Assembly (NCBI RefSeq): GCF_030704305.1
Contig: NZ_CP131935.1
Location: 3,968,001-4,032,000 of the forward strand
Source: Massilia sp. R2A-15
Lineage (GTDB): Bacteria; Pseudomonadota; Gammaproteobacteria; Burkholderiales; Burkholderiaceae_D
Reading direction: 5' to 3'
DNA: 64,000 nt
Under the pieces are notes generated by a model. That model ran no database searches, had not been told where the DNA came from, and saw only the letters and a list, made by a program, of their open reading frames with translations. Positions 56,174-63,496 of the stretch are shown in pieces. Each line of letters begins with the position of its first letter. The stretch's first letter is position 1. The position numbers and the translations under genes were made by a program.

Positions 56174-56410
56174 TTATCTACGGACGATTTTGATGACGTG
56201 CTCTTTCGGCTCTTCGCACGCCTTGCACGTGTCGCAGCCGCTGCCGCAGCTCGACTCGGTATTGAGCCAGCTTGCCACCTTCGACTGGCTGGCGCCGCGC
56301 TTCGTCAGCAGATACACCAGCTTCGTGCGCCAGCTGGCCGGCAGGTACTTGCGCGCCACGTACAGGGCGGCAAACCCGACGATCAGCGCGACGACCAGGT
56401 TCTGGACCAT
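56174..56410 (-). CDS. FeoB-associated Cys-rich membrane protein
   Basis: The 78-residue protein has one N-terminal membrane helix (LVVALIVGFAALYVARKYL), a basic middle (LPASWRTKLVYLLTKRG) and a C-terminal cysteine cluster (SSCGSGCDTCKAC). Its ATG lies 1 nt after the feoB stop, so it belongs to the feo operon. Small Cys-rich single-helix proteins accompany FeoB in many bacteria (FeoB-associated families) and may handle ferrous iron or a redox step. The exact family cannot be fixed by eye, and FeoC is not a match since there is no winged helix. Confidence 0.75.
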   Translation of the reverse strand: MVQNLVVALIVGFAALYVARKYLPASWRTKLVYLLTKRGASQSKVASWLNTESSCGSGCDTCKACEEPKEHVIKIVRR

Positions 56411-56411
56411 G

Positions 56412-58301
56412 TCAGCTCCCCAGCGCCAGCGCGACGCGGTAGGTAATGAACGACGCCACGTACGCCAGCGAGAACATGTACCCCGCCATGATGAGCGGCC
56501 AGCGGATGCCGCCGGTCTCGCGCCGCACCACCGACAGCGTGGACAGGCACTGCGGCGCAAACACGTACCACGCCAGCAGCGACAGCGCGGTGGCCATGGT
56601 CCACGATTGCGCGATGATCGGCGTGAGCGAACTGGCCAGCGCTTCGCCGCTTTGCGACAGCGCGTACACGGTGCCGAGCGCGCCGACCGCCACTTCGCGC
56701 GCGGCCATGCCAGGCACCAGAGCGATGCATATCTGCCAGCCGAAGCCGATCGGCTCGAAAATCACCGACATGCCGCGGCCGATCATGCCGGCGATGCTGT
56801 AGTAGATGGCCGGATGGGTGGCGCCTTCCGGCGCGCCGGGGAAGCTGGAAAGGAACCACACCAGCACCATCAGGGTCAGGATAATCGTCCCTACTCGGGA
56901 CAAAAATATTTTCGCGCGCTCCCACAGGCCCAGCGCCAGGTTCTGCAGGTGAGGCCAGTGGTAGCTAGGCAGCTCGAGCATCAGCGGCTGCTGGCCGCTG
57001 CCGCCCATGCTGCGCTTGAACACCCACGCCACCGCCATCGCGCTGACGATGCCGGCGAAATAAAGGACGAACAGCACCAGACCTTGAAGGCTGACGATGC
57101 CGCCGACCTCGCGGTTCGGGATGAAGGCGGCGATGATCAGCGCGTACACCGGCAGCCGCGCCGAGCAGGTCATCAGGGGGGCGATCATGATCGTCACCAG
57201 GCGGTCGCGCGGATTCTGGATCGTGCGCGCGGCCATGATGCCGGGGATGGCGCAGGCAAAGCTGGACAGCAGCGGGATGAAGGCGCGTCCCGACAGCCCC
57301 ACGCCGCCCATCAGGCGGTCGAGCAGGAAGGCGGCGCGCGGCAGGTAGCCGCAGTCCTCCAGCGCGAGGATGAAGAAGAACAGGATCAGGATCTGCGGCA
57401 GGAACACCAGCACGCTGCCGACGCCGCCCAGGATGCCCTCGACCAGCAGGCTTTTCAGCATGCCGTCGGCCATGTGCCCGCCGATCCACTGGCCGACGTT
57501 GTCCACGCCGGCCTTGATCATGTCCATCGGCGGCGTAGCCCAGCTGAACACCGCCTGGAACACCAGGAACATCAGCGCCGCCAGCAGGAGCGGGCCGAGC
57601 ACGGGATGCAGCACGAACTGGTCGATCTTCTCCGACAGGTTGCCGGTATCGTTGGCGTGGCTGGTGCAGGCGTCGAGGATGCGGCGCACTTCGCGCTGGG
57701 TGTCCTCCACCGACACCGCGTCGATCGCCGACAGCGGATTGGCCGCGCGCGGCGCGTCGTGGGGCAGCAGGTCGAGCGCGCGCAGCAGCGACTTTTCGCC
57801 GCCGCTTTGCACCGCGACCGTTTCCACCACCGGCATGCCGAGTTCCTCGGACAGCTTGTCGGCGTCGATGGTGATGCCGCGTTTTTGCGCGACGTCGACC
57901 ATGTTCAGGGCCAGCACCATCGGCAGGCCGAGCCGCTTGATCTCGAGGACCAGGCGCAGGTTCAGGCGCAGGTTGGTGGCGTTGACGACGCAGACGATGG
58001 CGTCGGGCGCCTGTTCGCCGGCGCGCAGGCCGGCCACGACATCGCGCGTGATCGCTTCGTCGGGCGTCTGGGCCGACAGGCTGTAGGCGCCGGGCAGGTC
58101 GAGCAGGCGGATGGGACGACCGGCAGGCGAGACGAAGCTGCCTTCCTTGCGTTCGATGGTGACGCCGGCGTAGTTGGCCACTTTCTGGCGCGCGCCGGTC
58201 AGGCGGTTGAACAAGGCAGTCTTGCCGCAGTTGGGATTGCCCAGCAGGGCGATCAGCGGCGTGCGCGGGTCGGCCTGGACCCGCCGTTCGACAGCACCCA
58301 T
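56412..58301 (-). CDS. feoB: Ferrous iron transporter FeoB
   Basis: This 629-residue ferrous-iron transporter has an N-terminal G domain with GNPNCGKTALFNRLTG (G1, about 21), DLPGAYSLS (G3) and NMVD (G4), a helical spacer, and about eight to ten membrane helices. LSSFACAIPGIMAARTI (about 347) and MTCSARLPVYALI (about 385) contain the conserved cysteine motifs of the pore. It is shorter than E. coli FeoB, mainly at the C-terminus. It starts 2 nt after feoA. Confidence 0.96.
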   Translation of the reverse strand: MGAVERRVQADPRTPLIALLGNPNCGKTALFNRLTGARQKVANYAGVTIERKEGSFVSPAGRPIRLLDLPGAYSLSAQTPDEAITRDVVAGLRAGEQAPDAIVCVVNATNLRLNLRLVLEIKRLGLPMVLALNMVDVAQKRGITIDADKLSEELGMPVVETVAVQSGGEKSLLRALDLLPHDAPRAANPLSAIDAVSVEDTQREVRRILDACTSHANDTGNLSEKIDQFVLHPVLGPLLLAALMFLVFQAVFSWATPPMDMIKAGVDNVGQWIGGHMADGMLKSLLVEGILGGVGSVLVFLPQILILFFFILALEDCGYLPRAAFLLDRLMGGVGLSGRAFIPLLSSFACAIPGIMAARTIQNPRDRLVTIMIAPLMTCSARLPVYALIIAAFIPNREVGGIVSLQGLVLFVLYFAGIVSAMAVAWVFKRSMGGSGQQPLMLELPSYHWPHLQNLALGLWERAKIFLSRVGTIILTLMVLVWFLSSFPGAPEGATHPAIYYSIAGMIGRGMSVIFEPIGFGWQICIALVPGMAAREVAVGALGTVYALSQSGEALASSLTPIIAQSWTMATALSLLAWYVFAPQCLSTLSVVRRETGGIRWPLIMAGYMFSLAYVASFITYRVALALGS

Positions 58302-58303
58302 GC

Positions 58304-58558
58304 TTACTCCGGCTTGACCGATACCAGCGCCGCTTCGAAACGGCGCAGCGCGAAGGTCGACTGGCCGACCTTGATCGCCAGCGGACCGCCCTGCAGGCCG
58401 CGGCGCAGCATGCGGATCCGCTCGCCCGGCACGAAACCGAGTTCCATCAAGCGGCGCGACACGTCCACGTCCCCGTTCGTCGGCGCGAGGTGGATCACGG
58501 TGCCGCCCTGCCCCGCGGCGAGGGTGTCGAGTGTGGTCAGTGTCGAAGCTAAGGTCAT
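58304..58558 (-). CDS. feoA: Ferrous iron transport protein FeoA
   Basis: This 84-residue SH3-like protein needed for FeoB function has VSRRLMELGFVPGERIRML, diagnostic for the family, and ends with ALRRFEAALVSV. It opens the feoA-feoB-Cys-rich operon, which reads away from bfd; a Fur-box-like site lies 45 nt upstream. Confidence 0.94.
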   Translation of the reverse strand: MTLASTLTTLDTLAAGQGGTVIHLAPTNGDVDVSRRLMELGFVPGERIRMLRRGLQGGPLAIKVGQSTFALRRFEAALVSVKPE

Positions 58559-58603
58559 GATGAGCTTTGGTCGGTGGATGAAGCAGATACTAGCATCATA
58601 AAC

Positions 58604-58621
58604 GGTAATGCGAATTATTTC
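58604..58621 (-). promoter_or_regulatory. Possible Fur box of the feo operon
   Basis: GGTAATGCGAATTATTTC agrees with the Fur consensus at about two thirds of positions and lies 45 nt upstream of the feoA ATG in an AT-rich stretch. Regulation by Fur is expected for feo but this site alone is weak. Confidence 0.45.
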
Positions 58622-58770
58622 TATTTACGATTCTACCACTGTGCTGATCAATTGCACGCGGCTGCAACAAAAACAGGCAGCGTCAGCCGGTAATTTCCGC
58701 GCCGGGCCTGCGTTTGCTCAAAAAAAAGGCTTGCGTTGGCCGACGAGTTAGGACAAACTCTCAATCGTAA

Positions 58771-58785
58771 TGATAATGATTCTCA
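58771..58785 (+). promoter_or_regulatory. Fur box upstream of bfd
   Basis: TGATAATGATTCTCA matches the 7-1-7 Fur motif (TGATAAT-N-ATTATCA) with one mismatch, and the surrounding bases extend the match. It is 52 nt upstream of the bfd ATG. Iron-repressed expression of bfd and probably tonB follows by inference. Confidence 0.85.
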
Positions 58786-58837
58786 TTCTGGACAAATCGC
58801 CAACTGCCGAAATGTCCACTCTTCAGAAGGTGCAAGA

Positions 58838-59059
58838 ATGATCGTTTGTGTCTGCAACAACATCTCCGACCGTGAAATCCGCCAGGCGGTGGACCTTGGC
58901 CTGTCCTCCATGGACGAGCTGCGCAGCGACCTGGGCGTGGCTACCTGCTGCGGCAAGTGCGCCGACTACGCCGAACAGGTGTTCAACGAGCACGTCGAAC
59001 GTACCAGCACGACCACCACCGTTACCGAACTGTCGTTTCGCCCTAGCCAGGTTGCCTGA
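58838..59059 (+). CDS. bfd: Bacterioferritin-associated ferredoxin Bfd
   Basis: This 73-residue [2Fe-2S] protein passes electrons to bacterioferritin to release stored iron. The four ligands are visible: C-V-C near the N-terminus (VCVCNN) and C-G-K-C (CCGKCADYA) about 30 residues later. The C-terminal Thr-rich tail (RTSTTTTVTELS) is not part of the fold. ATG 58838 is the start; an open frame upstream includes the Fur box and is rejected. tonB follows 5 nt later. Confidence 0.93.
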   Translation: MIVCVCNNISDREIRQAVDLGLSSMDELRSDLGVATCCGKCADYAEQVFNEHVERTSTTTTVTELSFRPSQVA

Positions 59060-59064
59060 CACCG

Positions 59065-59778
59065 GTGGGCGCGCATAGCTTCTCGCCCTACCCTCCCATC
59101 GGCGCCCCGGGCGCCGCGATCGGCCGCCTGCGCGGCCAGTTCACTCCCCTGTTCCTGATCGCCGCCGTCCACGCGCTGGTGTTGTATGGAATCTACAGCG
59201 GCCTGCTGCATCGGGTGGCCCACGATGCGGCGCCGGCCGAAGTGTTCGTCAGCCTGCTGGCCGCCACGCCGCCCCCGCCGCCCGAGCCCGAGGTGGTGCC
59301 GCCGGCCGAAGTGCAGGCGATCGAGCCGCCCGAGGTCACCGTACCCACCACCGTCATCGATATCGCGCCTGCCCAGCCGCCGGCCAGCCCGGCCGCACCT
59401 GTTGCCGCCGCGGGCGCCGTGGCTGCGCCGGCCGGCCCTGGCGTGGGCGCAGCGTCCGCTCCCTCCGCCGCCGCTCCCGCGCCGCCAGCCACGCCGCGCA
59501 CGATCACGTCCGGCGTCGAATACATCAGGCCGCCCCAGCCCGACTACCCTGCGGTCTCGCGCCGCCTGGGCGAACAAGGCCGGGTCGTGCTGCGCATCCT
59601 GGTCGGAGAAACCGGCCTGCCCGAGCAGGTGCAGGTGCAGACGTCGTCCGGCTTCGCCCGGCTCGACGAAGCCGGACGCCAAGCCGCCCTGCGCGCCCAG
59701 TTCAAGCCGCACCTCGAAGACGGCCGCCCGGTCGCCGTGTACGTGGTGGTCCCGCTCAACTTCAAGCTGGGCGGCTAA
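59065..59778 (+). CDS. TonB-family energy transducer
   Basis: The 237-residue protein has an N-terminal membrane helix (LFLIAAVHALVLYGIYSGLL, about 29-48), a long Pro/Ala-rich periplasmic linker (about 65-150) and a C-terminal TonB domain (PDYPAVSRRLGEQGRVVLRI onward, with YP motif and final VPLNFKL). It would drive iron uptake through outer-membrane receptors. exbB and exbD are not adjacent. The start is GTG 59065, 5 nt after bfd, so both share the Fur-controlled message. Several TonB paralogues are usual in this group, so no symbol is given. Confidence 0.85.
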   Translation: MGAHSFSPYPPIGAPGAAIGRLRGQFTPLFLIAAVHALVLYGIYSGLLHRVAHDAAPAEVFVSLLAATPPPPPEPEVVPPAEVQAIEPPEVTVPTTVIDIAPAQPPASPAAPVAAAGAVAAPAGPGVGAASAPSAAAPAPPATPRTITSGVEYIRPPQPDYPAVSRRLGEQGRVVLRILVGETGLPEQVQVQTSSGFARLDEAGRQAALRAQFKPHLEDGRPVAVYVVVPLNFKLGG

Positions 59779-59852
59779 GCGGCGCACAATTCATCCGTGC
59801 CGGGTTCGTGGTTTGCTATGATGTTCTTAATCTCACCACACGAAAGCACTCC

Positions 59853-60323
59853 ATGAAGGGCGATCCGAACATCATCCGTCTGCTCAACGCGCAGCTGACC
59901 AACGAGCTGACTGCGGTGAATCAGTATTTCCTGCATGCGCGCATGTACCGCCACTGGGGCCTGGAAAAGCTGGGCAAGAAGGAATACGACGAGTCGATCG
60001 GCGAAATGAAGCACGCCGACAAGCTGATCGACCGCATCCTGATGCTCGACGGACTGCCCAACCTGCAGGCCCTGCACAAGCTGCTGATCGGCGAGAACAC
60101 CGAGGAAATGCTCAACTGCGACCTGCAGCTCGAGCGCGCCGCCCAGGTCACCGTCAAGGAAGGCGTGGCGGAGTGCGAAAAGGCCGGCGACTTCGTCTCG
60201 CGCGAGCTGTTCGTGGGCATCCTGCAGGACACCGAAGAGCACATCGAGTGGCTGGAAACCCAGCTCGACCTGATCGCCAAGATCGGCATCCAGAACTACC
60301 TGCAGAGCCAGATGGGCGAGTAA
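59853..60323 (+). CDS. bfr: Bacterioferritin, ferroxidase Glu127 replaced
   Basis: This 156-residue four-helix-bundle iron-storage subunit aligns without gaps to E. coli Bfr. Heme-binding Met52 is present (GEMKHADK). Ferroxidase ligands E18, E51, H54, E94 and H130 are present, but position 127 is Thr (QDTEEH; E. coli has DEEGH). Heme binding is therefore expected, while di-iron oxidation may be weakened, as in beta-type subunits of two-subunit bacterioferritins. The ATG at 59853 gives the standard MKGD start. It follows bfd and tonB and is 4 nt before a DUF3616 gene. Confidence 0.93.
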   Translation: MKGDPNIIRLLNAQLTNELTAVNQYFLHARMYRHWGLEKLGKKEYDESIGEMKHADKLIDRILMLDGLPNLQALHKLLIGENTEEMLNCDLQLERAAQVTVKEGVAECEKAGDFVSRELFVGILQDTEEHIEWLETQLDLIAKIGIQNYLQSQMGE

Positions 60324-60327
60324 GCCC

Positions 60328-61257
60328 ATGATCGAGCGCTACGCCGGCTTGTGCGACGCCTCCGCGGCGGTCGCGATCGGGCAAGGCCACTTCGCCGTGG
60401 CCGACGACGAGCTGGACGTATTGCGCATCTACCGCCGCGGCGCGCCCGAGCCAGTAAGCGCGCTCGATCTTGGCGACTATCTGCAGAACCGCCGTGCCGA
60501 CGGCAAGCGCGACGAAGCCGACATCGAAGGCTCGGCCCTGATCGGCACGCGCATCTACTGGATCAGTTCGCACGCGCGCAAGGGCAAGGATGGCGCGCTG
60601 GCGCCGCACCGCTGGCGCTTCTTCGCCACCGACATCATCGCCGCAACGCCGGCGCCGACGCTGCTGCCCGCCCCCACTCCCCCGTATGAAGCGCTGCTGG
60701 CCGACATGCTGGCCGATCCGCGCTTCGCCGAACTGCGCGAAGCGAGCGCACGCAATCCCGAGGCCGAGGGCGGCCTGAACATCGAAGGGCTCGCCGCCAC
60801 GCGCGCCGGCGGCCTGCTGATCGGCTTTCGCAATCCGCTGCCGAAGGGCATGGCGCTAGCCATTCCGCTGCTTAACCCCGCCGCTGTCATTGAAGGCGCC
60901 GCCAGGCCGGAGTTCGGCGACCTGATCCGGCTCGACCTGGGCGCGCGCGGCTTTCGCAGCGTCGAACTGGTGGGCGACGACTACCTGATCGTGGCCGGCC
61001 CCAGCGGCGAGGCGTCGGCCAGCACGGCGACGCCGCGCTTCGCGCTGTATCGGTGGACCGGGCTGGGCGGGCCGGCGCCGAAGCTGGTGCAAAGCCTGGA
61101 CGCGGGAAGCTTTCGGCCGGAGGCGCTGTTTCTCGATCCGATCGCAGATGAGATTGTGTTGCTCAGCGACGACGGCGACGAAGAAATCGGCGGGCGCAAA
61201 TGCAAGCAATTGCCGGCGGCGCAAAAAGCGTTCCGGGCGATGTCGCTTAAACTGTAA
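60328..61257 (+). CDS. DUF3616-like protein without signal peptide
   Basis: This 309-residue paralogue of the gene at 61373 begins MIERYAGLCDASAAVAIGQG, exactly where that protein's mature part begins, so it lacks the signal peptide and is presumably cytoplasmic. Shared landmarks are VADDELDVLRIY, YWISSHARKGKDG, LNIEGLAAT, LIRLDLG, DYLIVAGP, FRPEALF and LLSDDGDEE, consistent with a beta-propeller. The start lies 4 nt after the bfr stop, suggesting coupled translation. A conserved cysteine occurs near each end. The function is unknown. Confidence 0.75.
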   Translation: MIERYAGLCDASAAVAIGQGHFAVADDELDVLRIYRRGAPEPVSALDLGDYLQNRRADGKRDEADIEGSALIGTRIYWISSHARKGKDGALAPHRWRFFATDIIAATPAPTLLPAPTPPYEALLADMLADPRFAELREASARNPEAEGGLNIEGLAATRAGGLLIGFRNPLPKGMALAIPLLNPAAVIEGAARPEFGDLIRLDLGARGFRSVELVGDDYLIVAGPSGEASASTATPRFALYRWTGLGGPAPKLVQSLDAGSFRPEALFLDPIADEIVLLSDDGDEEIGGRKCKQLPAAQKAFRAMSLKL

Positions 61258-61265
61258 GCGAAGAT

Positions 61266-61292
61266 GGGGTCAGGTCCGCGGGACCAGACCCC
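61266..61292 (+). repeat. REP-A element, copy 8 (forward orientation)
   Basis: Forward copy (GGGGTCAGGTCC ... GGACCAGACCCC) beginning 9 bp after the first DUF3616 gene. It forms an inverted pair with the decayed copy at 61322. Confidence 0.85.
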
Positions 61293-61321
61293 GCCTTCCG
61301 GTTGGCGGCGCCGACAGAGCC

Positions 61322-61348
61322 GGCGGTCTGGTCCTGCGGATCTGACCT
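61322..61348 (-). repeat. Decayed REP-A element, copy 9
   Basis: GGTCTGGTCCTGCGGA with TCTGACC is a mutated reverse copy: the core matches but the outer G/C runs are lost. It shows how the element erodes and retains the inverted-pair arrangement with copy 8. Confidence 0.6.
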
Positions 61349-61372
61349 ATTCCCTTCCTTGAGGAGCGCACG

Positions 61373-62398
61373 ATGACCCGCTTGCCTTCCACCCTGATTG
61401 CCGCCGCCATCGCCTGCACCGCGATCGCCGCCCATGCCGAAGAACGCTACACCGGCATGTGCGACGCCTCGGCCGCGGTGGCGCTCGGCTACGGCCGCTT
61501 TGTCGTCGCCGACGATGAACTCGACGTGCTGCGCATCTATCAGAAATCGGCCAGCGCGCCGGTCGGATCGCTGGACCTGATCGACTACCTGCACAACCGC
61601 AAGGGGACGGACAAGAATCACGAGGGCGACATTGAAGGCGCCGCGGTCATCGGCGACCGCATCTACTGGATCAGCTCGCACGCCCGCAAGGGCAAGGACG
61701 GCTCGGTGGACCCGCACCGCCAGCGCCTGTTCGCCACGACGCTGGCCGGCGCGGGCAATGCGGCGACCGTCCAGCTGGCGCCCGAACCGCCCTATGAATC
61801 CCTGCTGGCAGACCTGGTCGCGGCACCCGGATTTGCCGTGCTGGCCGAAGCCAGCAAGTTCGGCCCCGAGGACGCGCCGCCGAAGGAAGGCCTCAACATC
61901 GAGGGCCTGGCCGCCACGCCGGACGGCGCACTGCTCATCGGATTTCGCAGCCCGCAGCCGGGCAAGATGGCGCTGGTGGTGCCGCTGGCCAATCCGGCCG
62001 AGCTCATCGCGGGCAAGGGCAAGGTCAAGCCGAAGTTCGGCGCGCTGATCCGGCTGGACCTGGGCGGGCGCGGCATCCGCAGCTTCGAGCGGGTCGGCAG
62101 CGACTACCTGATCGTCGCCGGTCCGCGCGGCGAAGCGAAAGACAGCTCCGTCAAGCCGGCGTTTGCACTGTATCGCTGGAGCGGCTCGGGCGGCGCGGCG
62201 CCAAAGAAGGTGCACGATCTCGACCAGGGCAGCTTTCGCCCCGAGGCGCTGTTCTTCGACCCGGACAGCAAGGAACTGGTGATGCTCAGCGACGATGGCG
62301 ACGAAGCCGTCGGCGCGATGAAGTGCAAGGACAAGGACCTGGCGGCCAAGAATAAATCGTTCCGGGTCATGCGCATGGCGTGGCCGCCGGCAAAGTAG
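61373..62398 (+). CDS. Exported DUF3616-like protein
   Basis: The 341-residue protein has a signal peptide (LIAAAIACTAIAAHAEE; cleavage after HA). The mature part is a paralogue of the preceding gene, about half identical by eye, with the same landmark motifs (VADDELDVLRIY, WISSHARKGKDG, GLNIEGLAATPDG, LLSDDGDE equivalents). It is expected in the periplasm. Its C-terminus has an added Lys-rich tail (KDKDLAAKNKSFRVM). The two genes and the REP pair between them probably arose by tandem duplication. The function is unknown. Confidence 0.78.
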   Translation: MTRLPSTLIAAAIACTAIAAHAEERYTGMCDASAAVALGYGRFVVADDELDVLRIYQKSASAPVGSLDLIDYLHNRKGTDKNHEGDIEGAAVIGDRIYWISSHARKGKDGSVDPHRQRLFATTLAGAGNAATVQLAPEPPYESLLADLVAAPGFAVLAEASKFGPEDAPPKEGLNIEGLAATPDGALLIGFRSPQPGKMALVVPLANPAELIAGKGKVKPKFGALIRLDLGGRGIRSFERVGSDYLIVAGPRGEAKDSSVKPAFALYRWSGSGGAAPKKVHDLDQGSFRPEALFFDPDSKELVMLSDDGDEAVGAMKCKDKDLAAKNKSFRVMRMAWPPAK

Positions 62399-62407
62399 CG
62401 CGAAGTC

Positions 62408-62434
62408 GGGGTCTGGTCCTGCGGACCTGACCCC
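62408..62434 (-). repeat. REP-A element, copy 10 (reverse orientation)
   Basis: Reverse copy followed by ATTTT, 9 bp after the second DUF3616 stop. It pairs in inverted orientation with copy 11 across 63 bp. Confidence 0.85.
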
Positions 62435-62497
62435 ATTTTGATTTTTCGGTCACCGAAAACATCGTGTGAGTTCGAGGTCGTCGACATTTTTCAACAT

Positions 62498-62524
62498 GGG
62501 GTCAGGTCCGCAGGACCAGACCCC
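62498..62524 (+). repeat. REP-A element, copy 11 (forward orientation)
   Basis: Forward copy preceded by CAT, 27 bp from the stop of the pfkB-type gene. With copy 10 it lies between convergent genes and probably acts as a two-way terminator. Confidence 0.85.
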
Positions 62525-62551
62525 GATCCTTGCGAGCCGCGCCAAAACGGC

Positions 62552-63496
62552 CTAGCGCCAGCGCGCCACCCACTTGTCGTAGAAGCCGATGTCGCGCGGT
62601 ACCGCGCCCGACACCGCGCAGATGGCGCCGGCGAATTCGTTGGCGCGCGCCAGCGTCAGCTCGAGCGGCCAGCCGCGCGCGCGCCCCAGCAGGAAGATCG
62701 CCGAGAACGCATCGCCCGCGCCCACCGTGTCGATAACGAACGGCGGCGCCGGGTTGTCGCGGTTGACGATCAGCGCGTCGTCGGCGCCGAAATACACCGA
62801 GCCGCGATGGCCCAGCGTGACGATCAGCGCTTCGAGTTCGAACATGTCGAGCAGCGCGCGGCACGCGGCATGCACCTCGCTGGTGGCGAGCGTGGTGGCC
62901 GGCGCGATCTGGAAGAACCACTCGAACAGCGCCTGCAGCTCTTCCTCGTTGACCTTGACGATGTCGGCCGCCTTCAGCGATTCGGTCACGCAGCCGCGGT
63001 CGATCTGGCCTTCGCGCAGGTTCAGGTCGAGAAAGCGCGTCGCGCTGGCGCCGTCCAGCAGCTGGTGCAGGGTGTCGCGCGAGCGCGGCGCGCGCTGCGC
63101 CAGCGTGCCGAAATAGAAGGCCGCCGGCGCCACGCCGGCCAGCGCTTCCAGCGCATGGACCGGGTCGATGAAATCGTAAGCCTGCTTCGGCAGGATCACG
63201 AAGCGGTGGCCGTCGGGGCGGCGCTCGGCCAGCACGCGGCCGGTTTCTTCCATGCGGTCGAGCTGCAGGCCGGCCTCGGACATGGCGAAGCGCTCGAACT
63301 CGCCGCGCACCACCGCGCCGTTATGGTCGTCGCCGATGCGGGTGATCATCAGCTGCGGCTCCATGAAGGCCGCCAGGTTGCGCGCCACGTTGAAAGGCGC
63401 CCCGCCGACCTGCTGCTCGGTGACGAAGTCGTCGACCAGCGCTTCGCCGAACACCACGATGGTGCGCGCGCCCTCCTGCTTGAGGACGGGGATCAC
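62552..63496 (-). CDS. PfkB-family sugar kinase
   Basis: This 314-residue ribokinase/PfkB kinase has the sugar-binding glycines in GGAPFNVARNLAAF (about 31-44) and the ATP/catalytic motif DTVGAGDAFSA with Asp as base (about 257-267). Fructose or another sugar is likely; the pattern EALVDDF near the start resembles fructokinases. GTG 63496 overlaps the stop of the upstream GST in GTGA. Confidence 0.88.
   Translation of the reverse strand: MIPVLKQEGARTIVVFGEALVDDFVTEQQVGGAPFNVARNLAAFMEPQLMITRIGDDHNGAVVRGEFERFAMSEAGLQLDRMEETGRVLAERRPDGHRFVILPKQAYDFIDPVHALEALAGVAPAAFYFGTLAQRAPRSRDTLHQLLDGASATRFLDLNLREGQIDRGCVTESLKAADIVKVNEEELQALFEWFFQIAPATTLATSEVHAACRALLDMFELEALIVTLGHRGSVYFGADDALIVNRDNPAPPFVIDTVGAGDAFSAIFLLGRARGWPLELTLARANEFAGAICAVSGAVPRDIGFYDKWVARWR

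Noticed and set aside
43293..62524. REP-A copies considered as a CRISPR array
   Set aside because: Spacing is irregular (kilobases), copies lie between unrelated genes, orientation alternates and there are no cas genes.
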